NCBI GenBank assembly: GCA_016785225.1
Contig: JAFBJZ010000449.1
Span: forward strand, 992,001-1,056,000
DNA length: 64,000 bases
Direction: 5' to 3'
DNA from: Psettodes erumei
Lineage: Eukaryota; Chordata; Actinopteri; Pleuronectiformes; Psettodidae
Under the pieces are notes generated by a model. It made no database searches. It had not been told where the DNA came from and was given only the letters and a program-made list of their open reading frames with translations. A program made the translations under genes and the position numbers. This document shows, one piece after another, positions 24,001 to 36,000 of this stretch (its first letter is position 1; the number at the start of each line of letters is the position of its first letter).

Positions 24001-27000
24001 ATCCCTGTTTCCCATTTACCCTGTACATACATCACCTCCTACCGTTGCGTGTGGACCGCAGGGGAAAGGCCCATACTACCCCTTCCCTCACCTCAGGGTC
24101 AAACTGCAGAGGGATCCCAAAGACCGCAGTGTCTCAGGTAAAGTACCACAGTTACATTTCATTCACTGAAGGCAACATCAGCGTGCTACTGTAGGAGTGG
24201 GAGCGATGTTCATTCAAAGAGGCATGTATTACAAGCTAATGTGTTATTGACTGATCCGTGCATCGGATGTTATTGACCCCGTTGCTTACCGACTGCATCA
24301 AATATGCACTGTTTACAGTTGGTTTTATTGGATATGAATGGCCATAAACTAGATTCATAATGAGTTAAGGTAAGATAAGGACAGTAAAATGTAAACATTC
24401 GGAGGGATGATAATGCTTCATCGGGTTTACAGAGCAGGACGAGTATGCGTCATGCATTTTTGTTTACTTGATATTCATGCCAAACCTCCAGAAACCGGCG
24501 AGTCACTTCCCCCGCCATCACGTTCCATCACACCATTCCTCCAGGCTGGAGGCAGGCAGACATTTCATTTCCTGGCCTCCCTTTTGATTTGGCTCCTCTC
24601 CACGCTCATCAGTCACTGCCGTGCTCAAAATGGCGTATCCTTCACACTCAGGATTATCTCACGCAATTAACAAACGGCCCACAAAGGAAGCCTTTTGTTT
24701 ACCGAGGGCCTGGTGCCGAACTGACTCATTTCGCCTCAGACAGTTGGTTCTCGCTGCCACAAAGTGGTTGATTCTGTAAAATGAAGTAAGTTGTGTCTAG
24801 GTGAAGGTCTTCTTATTTTTGACCTGCGGATTAATGGATGATAGATCCATATATGACTGCTGGATAGTCACTGGAGGAGTTGGCATGTTCACTGTCACAA
24901 ATGCAGTAACTACATTGACAAGTAGACCAAAGAAACAGGTTAAAATATTATTAAACATAGTAATTCCTGGCTTAAATCAATTTGGCCAAATACATAGCTT
25001 CAGCATTTTCACTTTGTCGGGTTTCCATGCTCCTTGTTTACGGCTTATCACAAACAATAACTAATGGCAGTAACAAGTCTTTGTTTTTGATCACGAACAG
25101 GAAATGGTCTGGGTATCCGTGTGGTTGGAGGGAAAGAAGTCCCCAGCAGTAACGGAGACATCGGAGCTTATGTTGCCAAAGTCCTTCCTGGCGGAGCTGC
25201 GGAACAAACGGGAAAGATCCTTGAAGGTATGCTCCTTTTTCAAAATTAAACTCCTTCCCGAAATTGTATTAAGTTTCACAAGTTTATATGTGCAATTTCA
25301 TGCCAGTACCTCCTCTCTGTATGATAAATGTGAAGCTGCAGCCCATCAGCTCAGCTTAGGGTGGAAACGGGGAGAAACAGCTGGCCTGGCTCTGTCCAAG
25401 ATCCACCTGGCGAGAAAGTGAATAATTGTATTACCTAAAATATCCAGCCGTTCCAACGTGAGATTCACGCGTGTAGCTGAGTCCACAGTCAGTTACGGCT
25501 GACACACTTTCAGTATCCAACAAACAGTTTCAGTTCGAGAAACAAAGAGTGACGACCGATATTTGCATTTAGTTTTATCACCTCCTGACCATGGGCCACG
25601 ACTCACGTTTGGTCCTGAAAAATGAGAATAAAAAAGGAAAACTTACGGGTGGACAATTTATAAAGCTGGAGTTGTTTATGTAATAGTATCAGATATATGA
25701 TGGAGATGTAATGTAATGATTATGGCAGTAGAACAGTGTTTCACAACTTTTGTATCGCGTGCTGTAGGTGGAAGCTGCAGTGGCTACAGTTAGTCATTTT
25801 CACCAGGTCACTGTGTAACCACAATGCGCTAACCCACAGATATATGACCTGTGATTTCCCCCTCACACACCTCTCGCTGACACCACCTGAGGCCTGAGGA
25901 TAAATTGGTGTGCGGTGTATTAACAGCAACACATTTCATGAGGTGTCATTGATTTCTCACGGGTGGGGGTGTCTGGGAACAGTTAACCCTCTCACCCTCC
26001 CAGTCCATCTGTCTAACTCACACCCCCCTTTAATCTCGGTGTCGCGGCTCGTTGAAGGCGTTGGACAGTCGATAAAGTTTTTTTTTTTGAAGCTGCCACA
26101 CCGGTGATCTGTGGATGGAGAAATAGGGAGAGAGAAATACTGCCCAGTTTGGACCTGTGTAGTGTGCGCGACCATCTGTCTGTTCTCTGTAGATGTGTGA
26201 TGTCTGTGTGTTTTTGAGCATGGGCAATTCTTTTAGCATCATGAAATTGAAAACTGATTAGAATTTCAAACTCCAATCAGGGTTCTAATACTTTGAAAAT
26301 GTCAAAGGTCAGAGCAGTGATTACACTGCAAGACTTAATGGATCCTCAGCTTTTTAATTGACATAACTTGAGTGTATTTACTATTGTAATGTGTCATATT
26401 GTGTATTAGTAAATATGCTGCTCTTCTACTCCCTATTACAACTCACCCACTGTTATTCTAAGAATATAAATAAGCGTACGGCATAGGCTGAGGCTGACGA
26501 CAATTGCTTCAGTTCAGGAGCCCCGACGCATCCCCGGCGTCGTTAGCCGCGTGGAGAACTCGGCCGTGATAACATCCGTCACCCCCCGCTCCTCGACGCG
26601 GAGCAGAATGTCACCCTCGCTCTGTGCGGCTGTGAACGCGGGGGAAATGTCCGCCAGGTTCAGCAGGCCTGGTGTCGCGGAGAGCGAATGCAGGGTTGCT
26701 TTGCCTGTCGCCAAAATTCAGACTTCAAGCCATGACAATGGGAGCGATTTGATGAGTAATGGCGGTGGGGGAGGGGTGGGTGTGAAACCACAAGTACGGC
26801 ACTACAGCTTCCCTGTCACTCACACATGCAGCGAGAGAGTATCGTCGCAAACAGAAGACCCTCCTGATGAGCTGCTTCAAGCGGTGTAAGTCCTGCCAGT
26901 GTGCCGGGTGGCGTCTCGGAGGGTGCAGTGGGTTTGCTGTGCTGTGTGGATTCATATGAGCTTTCATTGTTGAATTCTATATAAATAAATGGTCGTTTCC

Positions 27001-30000
27001 CCCTGTGTGACATTTGTCTCTGCGGGAAGTCAACGTGGAGAAAACAGTATCTGATTGGCTTTTGCATTGTCCCCGGGCCACAATGCATCATGTTTGAAAT
27101 GCACGTTCAAAGTTTTACAGCTGAAATAACAAGGGAACGATCTTTTGGAGTTCATTTTCGACTTTCTGTTTGTGCCTGAGCGCTCAGTGAGCAGCTTTGT
27201 CACACAGCTGCTGTTTGGGCTGTCACCGGCATTTATCTCTCCCCGGTTTTGGCTCGCACTCTGACGCACATGTCGTCCGAGTGCGAGAATCAAAGCCTGT
27301 TTTCACGAAAGATTGCTGCTGCAAATCCAAGGTTGGATTTCAGACCGTGAACTTATCCTGGCCAACGTGAATTTATTGGGTTTTAGAACGAATTCAAAGA
27401 GCTGCTCACATCAAGGTTTTGATTTTCGTTTTGGCTTGACATTAAATGTTTTTTATTGTGCTGCATCGGGAAAATTGAACAGTTACAGAATACTGTAGTT
27501 TTTGACTGTTTTTCTGATTGCGCCTGTGTGCAAATTGCGTACAGGAATGCAAGTCCTGGAGTGGAACGGTGTTCTCCTGACGGGTAAAACCTACGAAGAA
27601 GTACAGGGGCTCGTCGGGCAGCCGTGCAATGATGCAGAAGTGTGCGTCAGACTGTGAGTGCTGCCTTTGTCACCCGTCTCTTCCTCCGTTTCCTTCCTGA
27701 CTTTATGCTGGATCCAAATCCAATCATTACTCTTTTAATATTTCCTGCCTCCTCATCTCCCTAATGTCTGCTCTTCTTTGGTGTGACTTGAAGCTCAATT
27801 TCCCCCTTAATCACACATTAAACTCTATGAGAAATCCACCTTTAAAATAGAACTTGATTTCTCATTTTGTATTTAAATGTTTGCTGGCTTCGCTGTTCCT
27901 GACTGAGTTTATAACTAGCCAGTTCTATTTTGCCTTCATCTGAATCATCCTCCAGTTTTCCTTTTTACTTAGTTTTAATTATCATAGTTTTGGGGTTTTT
28001 TTCAGTGATCTCAACATGCTGGCTGAGTCTGAGGGTTCCCAGCACCTGGATTTCCAGGAGCACAGCAAAGGTGAGCTGCAGTATTTGTATAACTCCAGCC
28101 CCAACCTTCTTTCACAGCTTCTCACTTCTCCTCCTCCACCACCTATTTCCTCATTAACTTCTGTCATGTACTCTCTTCTCATCTGTGTTTCGCTCTTTCC
28201 TCTGTAATTAGTCTGCAGTTTCACTGCATGCGCTTGTGCCACTGTGCGTGCATGGGTTTGTGCAGCTCTTGACGATGATGACACCAGTCTGTGCTTGTGT
28301 CTTTGCGTGTGCACGTCGCAGGCGACAGACCCCCCAGGTCTCCTGGCGTCGACCCCAAGCAGCTGGCGGCCGAGCTGCAGAAAGTGTCGCAGCAGCAGGC
28401 TCCCACGTCCGCCTCCTCCTCCAGCCTGCCCGCCGCCGCCACCTCTGCGACCTCCAGCCCCGCTCAGCCAGGTTCACCGTCCGTCAGCAAGAAACGCCAC
28501 AGCAGCAAGGTGAGTTCACGGGGGTGGGCGTTAGCCATGTTCGGCGTCGGATTGTTGCATTGAGATTTCAAATCATCGGCTTTTAAAAGTGGAATAGCTC
28601 TGGTCACAAATTCCATTGGCAATACCATGATGCGTTCAGCTGCAGGTCAGGTTGGTTTCTGTTCAGCCTAAATCTGCACAGAAAGGGAGACCACAGCTTT
28701 TTTGAATTTTGGTGAGACTTGCGTTGCATTTCCCATCTGCAAACTAATTTAAACTACATGTAGTTTCTATTAAAGTTCAAACCTACCTGTTGTGCAACTT
28801 ATTTCTTTGAAGAGCATGAAGTTTATGGTGTTAGAGAAGCTTTTCTTTTATAGCCCATATAACTGAATATATAATATTTGCCAGTGGGCTGTGATCATGT
28901 ATTCAGAATGAATATTGAAAAGGATGCACAGATGTATCTTTTCCGAGAGTTTGAACTTACAGTTTCGCCTAAAGCACTGCGTCGAGCGCAGTACAGTACA
29001 CAGTGTACGGTCTGAACACCCACGAGTGAATGCAAAGTCTCCGCCTCCAGATTCTTGCTGGCGGGATCTAAGCATGTTGCTTTAATCTCTTGCAGACTGC
29101 AGAGGGAATGAAGACCCAGTCCCACCCCATCTCTGGAGAAATACAGGTCTGTGAAAAGAACCGATGAAACTCTGTAATGTCCTCGTAAAAATGCAGTAGA
29201 CCTAAGGGTATAAAGTGTTGTCACTTTTATTACTGCCGTCCATTTTTGCATTTCAAAAAACATGAAATGACGTAAATGCAAGAAAATACAAACGGAAAAC
29301 GTATCATTTTTGTACAGTTTTCAGTGCCCCTGCGCTTTTTCCCTCCCTGAATGCATTTTAATTCTCTGTGCGTCTTTCTGCAGCTTCAGATCCACTATGA
29401 CAAGCAGCTCGGCAACTTGATCGTTCATGTCCTGCAGGCCAGAAACCTTGCCCCGCGGGACAACAATGGCTACTCTGACCCATTTGTTAAAGTGTACCTC
29501 CTGCCAGGGAGAGGGTGAGTCAGAGGGCGTGGCGCCTGCAAGCACCCCTCAAATAGTTCAGGACAGGAACAAGGTCGGTTTAGGATTAATGACACAAAAT
29601 GAGGAAAACAGTATTGTAAGCTGTGACCTTTTTTCCGGCGTTCTCTGCCTTTTTTCAGCCACTTTCAGAGAAGGAGTTTAAGCACGCCTGCTTAGAGCTT
29701 TCCCCATCGGCATCCAGGCTGTGCAGGCAGCCACTTCGTTAAGCTCAAAACCTGATTTCCGTTCATTTAAAAATCGATTCACAATTGATTTGGGCTTCCC
29801 GCGACACCTTCCGATGCGCAGCACATGACCCTTTCTTCGTAGTTCCGTGGCGGTTCCACGTAACTCGTGTGAACTCTGCACGTCAGGCCCGTCAAGCGAT
29901 ACGTTCTTGTTACGGGACGCATCAGCCCCTCGTCGCTCACTCAAACGTCACGTAAATGATGTATGAGGTTTAGTGTGCTCGTGCTGATGGGCGCTCCGCT

Positions 30001-33000
30001 GTAGGTGTGAGTGCAGTCAAAATCAATAGCTCTCATATTTACCTGCAATAAGATCCACACAGCCCTCGTACATCTCGGGCTCCCTTCTCACTGTGATTGC
30101 GCTTTAATGGAATTGACTCTCCCACCTTCTCTGCTGTTTGAGGTCCCGAGAGAGAGAGAGAATGTGTTTTGTGCGTGTGTGTTTCAGATACAACCACTAA
30201 TTTATGGCTGGCTGTGGGCTTTGCAGCCGCCACTCGGTCAGACCTTCAGTAAACGTCACTGTGGCTACTAGACAGGGTTAAGGTTATGCTGGCGTCACCG
30301 TAAGAGTGGCCCTGCAGCCGCCCGGCGCAGAGTGATTACGGAAACGCGCTCTTCTAAGCGCACGTGTGCACACGCTGCAGGCGCTACACGCGTATACACG
30401 GTCACCAGATTTTCAGATGCACCGCAGGTCTCCCCCTGCAAACCACATGGAGGTGCTGCGGCGTTTTGGACTGTTTCAAATGTTGATGTCAGACGCAGCA
30501 GCCCAGAAAGAGTAAAACAAAGTTGTTGTGGAAAATGTAATGTACAGTTCCATGTCAGTTTGTGTAAAGCTGGAATTATGCTTCCTGAGGCTGCATGCAA
30601 ACAGATGTGCGCTGGTGTTTGCATGATTTTCCGGTTTTTATTATGACCACTAGGAAGCAATGTGTTGTTTAGCAAACAACAGAATTTGGAATAAATCAGG
30701 AAATGAAAATCAACTTCGCCCTGGAACCTGCATAAACAAATCAACATCAAGATTGGCAAAAATGTTAAGTGGAATTTAGTTTCCTGTTTTCTGCTTAAAG
30801 ATTATCTTATCAACTTTACAGCTGACTTGACGTCTTGGTCCCACGTGAGCCGCCGCAGCCTTCTGTTACCCATAAGGGCCTTCTCTGCATAGGCTCATTT
30901 GCGCATATCCTCTCCACACTGAAGCATAATTCCATCTTCAATTGAAAAGTTACTGCAGATGCGCAAACAGCTTGTATCTCCGGGTCAGCCAAGATAAAGT
31001 CTTAATCCTAATCTTAATTATTTTCACTTTTAGAAAACCAGTTTTCACCTGAGATACAGCATTACTTAGTAGAGAAACACAATATGACAAAGGCCGTAGT
31101 CCTGGAACCAACAGGTGACAGAGATTTATAAATGCAGTCATCTGTTCACTCTGGGTTGGAAGATCTTGCACTGGGAGGATGCGTTACCTCTCCAGAAAAG
31201 CCTCCTTCACCAGTCCACCTGCCGCAGCACACCCCGGTCCCCTGCTCCTTGCCCCTTCTCTCTGAAAACACATTTACTGACTCACACGCTAAATATAAAA
31301 CTGCAATCACCCTCCCCCCCTCCCCTCCCACATACGCACTCACAGTCCACAAACACAGTGACCCCCACCCTCCCTCTGACTATTGTTTCTGTATGTTGTT
31401 CTTTATATTTAATGCATGCTGGACCCCCCCTCAGTCAGGTCATGGTTGTCCAGAACGCCAGGTATGTGACTTGCCCACTTTGGCACTTTGGTTCTGTTTT
31501 GGTGGAAATTTGGTTGTCAGTTTGGTGAAGGTAACTTTCAGGTTATTTTTCGTACTGACCGGAGAGCTCTGTTGGCTCGGCCCCACTAACCCCCCCACCC
31601 CACCCCACCCTGGAACAATTGTGCATTTTCCCCTTAGCCCCCATATTCTCATGATGTTCCCCTCACCTCGAGGCTCAGTATCTTTGCATTGCATTTTGGA
31701 GGACACAAAAAAATCCCTAAATATTAACATCCTACCATGTCTTTTATCATAACACATATAAACATATAACCCTCTGTGCTGACAATTAATGCTTTCCCGG
31801 CTAACTGTTGTGTTTTCCTGGTGGATGGTCTGTTCCATTGTAGTTTGAAACCCTAACACAGAACCTGACACCCGATAGTTTGTCCCTGTTTTTTGTGAAT
31901 AAAATCTCTCACTGATGTCCCACATCGTACTGTACCCTCGATGCCCCGCCACATCCAGTACACACACACCGTTTCTTTTGCTCTGCAGCCTTTACTCATC
32001 CCATTATTTTCCAATATGCAGTAAACTGTCCTCTCACTTTAACTAACTCTTGCAGACTTACTCATGACCTACAATCTTAAACCGAACCCTACACACTGCA
32101 AAAAACATCCATCTTAACAAGTCATCAGTTCTATTTCCACCTACAGTGATATCATTTTTTACCTCAAAAGAGGGGAAATAAATAGTATAATGTTGTTTTT
32201 TCTCACTACAAATTGGCTTTGAATTGAAGCGGAGACTATTTTAATCAGAGTCATTCTCACTTGTTTTAGGACGTCGAAATTCTTACGAGACTAAATGACT
32301 TGATGGAAATCAAAATGGACTTTTTTGCAGCGCAACCTCGACATCGTGCCCTGCCCTCCATGCACGCAGGCCCATACGTTGTTACCGTCCACACAGTGTG
32401 CATCACGCTCATCCCCTCCCCCTCGACTGTCACGTCGTGCCCTACTCCAGTGTGTCGTGCTCTCTATCTGCACCGTGGCGACGCCGCTCGCCTGCGGGAC
32501 GTTTGCGCGTCGGTGACCGAGCGTTTGCGATGTGTGTGTCCCCCTCCCCCCAGCGCCGAAAACAAGAGGAGGTCCAAGCACGCGGGCAAGAGTCTCAACC
32601 CCGAGTGGAACCAGACTGTCATCTATAAGAACATCCACCTGGAGCAGGTACTGCACGTGGGCGGGTACACACACACACACGCACGTCAGCACCATAGATC
32701 CGGCATCATAATACAGCTAAAAAGACTGTCGGTGATTGTGTGTCAATATCTTGTATACTTTCTGTAACTCTACAGCAAATAGGCAGTAAATAGAAGCAAG
32801 GGCAGTTAGTGTGTCAGTGTTAAAATGATACAAAACACAACACAAAAATCTGCCTTTTATCTGCTGGCATGCTGACTGCTATTGAGGCCATTGGTTTTAG
32901 TGGAGCAGATGGATGCACCACTGGGATTTAATTATACCATTTTAGATTTGTTGGACCCATATCAATCAGAGCCCATTTGTGAACTTCTGGTGTTTGTCTC

Positions 33001-36000
33001 TTTAAGCTGCCTTAAGGACTGCACATGTTATATTATATTATATTTTACTATAAAGATTTTCTTTAATTGTGTTTGCGTGTGTGTTCCAGCTGAGGAAGAA
33101 AACCCTGGAAGTGAGCGTGTGGGACTACGACAAGTGCTCCTCCAATGATTTCCTAGGAGAGGTACAACATCACTTTTCGTTGTGGTGCACTCCAAAACGA
33201 ATATGCCCATTCAACTTCTGTTTGTTCTCAGGTCCTGATTGACCTGTCCAACACCGCCCAGCTGGACAACGTCCCGCGGTGGCTCCCCCTGAAGGAGCAG
33301 AGCGAGGGGGACCACCACCGGCGCTCCCACTCGGGCCAGGGCCGACACAGTTCCTCGAAACCCTCCTCGCAGCACTCCTCCCCCAAAACCGCTGGCTCCG
33401 CACACGATAATCAGGACTCCCCAAAATCCTCCGTCATCAAGAGCCGGAGCCACGGGATCTTTCCAGATCCGGCCAAGGGTAGGACATGATGAATCCCCCT
33501 CCACCCCACCTGCTCGACTTCTATCACCTCGTCATCCCCTAACAACGCCCCACACCCTTCTGCTTTTCTGCCGTTTCTCTTTCCCTCCTCTCTCCGTTTG
33601 CTCTCTCCTCTTCACTCTGACTTTGCGCCCTCTTCCTGTCACTGCTTCTTGCTCCTGGTTCTCTCTCCGCAGTCCTTCCTTCCTTACACCGGCACATTCC
33701 TCTGCCCATTTTTACCCATCGTAGCTTCAGCTTTACGCTTTTTGCTTTCTCATGGTCTTTTCCCTCGGTCGCCATGACTTCACCCAGCTCAGAGGCCGAG
33801 CCTTAGCTTCCGTCTATCTGACTCCTAACACAGAGGGCAACATGGCCGTGGAAGGCTTTGAATTTTCCCCTGATTTAGAAAAATAACCGTGAAATTTAAC
33901 AAGGATGCCAGACGATTATAGACTTACTAAGGCAGCTCCCATGCTGGCGAGATGCAGAATCTTATTAGCCGGCAGCTCAAGCGTCACAGGTGTTACGCAA
34001 ACGGTAACAGCCTCAGTTCAGTCAAAGATAAACTCTTTGTTAATTTGGTGAATCTGGTTGTTTTAGACACGCAGGTGCCCACTATCGAGAAATCTCACAG
34101 TAGCCCTGGCACATCGAAGCCTTCCCCGTCCGAGGGCCAGAGCCAAAGCCACAGCCACGGACACAGCCAACACTCTCGCTCGCACGGCGCTTCACGCTCT
34201 GGCAAAAGCGCCGTACGGCAACACCGTCAGGACGGCGCCAGCGGAAGCAGCGGAGGCGCTGCCATAGCGACGGGCGATGCCCCACAGCAGGCACTGCAGC
34301 AGCCGCCGCCGCAACGCCTCCAACCAAGTAAACCAAGACGCAAATAAAGCCTACGCAGCATGGCCTCCTCGCACTCATCTGTTCCACCTTCTGTTGAGTT
34401 TTTTTTTTTTCGTTTTTTATTTTTTTCAGTTTCCTCTTATACTCTTGGTTTCCCTTTACGCCCTCTGGTCCTCTTCCTCGTTGTATTCACAGTGTGTCAA
34501 CCCTCTCACCGCTTCTCTTCTGTATGTAGCCAGCACCTCACACTGTCTTCGACCTTCCTAAGTTCCTGTCACTGAACCCAAAGAGGCATAATGGTTGCTT
34601 ATAAACAGCTGAGAGGCTATAAATCTTATACGACTTTAAAGAAACTAAAGGGAAATATCAATTTTACCTAGGCTGAAGTAAGGTTTTCCTGCTTTAAAAT
34701 GTCATTTAAATACATTAACTTTACAAACAGCATGACAGTATGGGGGAAAATCTGGGAAACAGCAGAGTGCAAGATGATCAAATCAGCAAAAATCTGTTAG
34801 TTAATGTCAGAACTCCTGCTCCCTTTAAACTAACCAGCAAATGCTAAACTTTTTTGCTCCCAGTTCAGCTAATGGAGTTCAAAAGAGAAAAAGTTTCTGC
34901 TTGCTAGGTTTCTGCTGCCAGGCAGCATTTAAATATTTTTTGGGATTGACCGATCCAACCTTTAAAACAGAAGAAAGTTACAATCCCACCCCACCCCCAC
35001 CCCCCACCCCAATATAATTCTTTTGGTATTTTTATTTTCTTATTATTTCTTTTGTTTCTGTTTATCAACAAGCAATGACCAGCTTTTCTGGGGCTCCTCC
35101 ACTGAGATGGCCGTGCATGCATTCTGCTACCCCTCCCCTCTTTTTTTTAACAACTACCGGACCCACAATGCACCTCAGTAAATGCTGAGCACCCCGCCCC
35201 ACAATGACAATGCAGGAGGGGCGAAAGTGCACCGCACACTGTGGCTGCATGTGATTGACAGTCAAGCTGGTTGCCATGGTGAAGATAAACTGCTCTCTGA
35301 ATCTCCATCTCGCTCCTCCCCCCTCCCCCTTCCATCTCGAACTACGACCCCGTGACCCCTTGTTTCCCGGCGTTGACCCCACTCCCCCCCCCCTCAACGT
35401 CACCTGATCTGCGCCTGCGAAAACAAACACCTCCAGGCCAAAGAGGCCGCCTCTTACTGAGGCACCAGAGACACAGCGTAGTGGGCGTGCTCACCATTCA
35501 GAGAGCCCAGTCCGATTGGCTGCCCGCCTTGCCATCGGTCGTGTTGGCCAAAGGGAGCCGAGCAGACGGCAGACACCTGACCCTCAGGAAAGCCGTGTCA
35601 GAAGAGAGGCCGCAGAGCACCGGAGGTGAGAGTTTGCCCAAGCGTCTCCTCTCTGTCGCGTGACTGAAGCACAGATGGAGCAAGGAGAGAAAGAGAGAGC
35701 GTGAGAGAAAGAGAGGATGCGATGCTACTAACGCACACCTGCAGAAAGACAGAGGGGAGTCTGACAAGCTAATATCGAAAGAGACAGGAAGACAAAGAGA
35801 AAGTTTCACTCAGCCACATCAACCAGAGATTCATGCAGCGAGGCACACTTCCTTCATGGCCACCAACACAGCTCCCTAATACCAGGAAACAAATGTCTCG
35901 ACGACTCTGTACTGATTCACTGACAGTTAATACGTCATGACCCCACCCCACCCCCCCACACATCACTGAACTGGTATTAGAGAGCTTTTCTCCTTGCAAT

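Larger units (their letters stand above)
25227..27544 (+). other. pclo: pclo intron splitting the PDZ domain, about 2.3 kb
   Basis: Contains a repeat relic (25310-25420) and a GC-rich island near 26513-26720 that is open on both strands; both are listed separately. Otherwise AT-rich. The ends are GTATGC and ATTGCGTACAG. Confidence 0.85.
29515..32553 (+). other. pclo: pclo introns around the C2A microexon
   Basis: Two introns of about 1.9 and 1.1 kb separated by the 27-base microexon at 31435-31461. The second holds a small terminal-inverted-repeat element (32094-32332). C-rich runs near 31310-31330 and 31590-31612 flank the microexon. No other exon seen. Confidence 0.85.
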
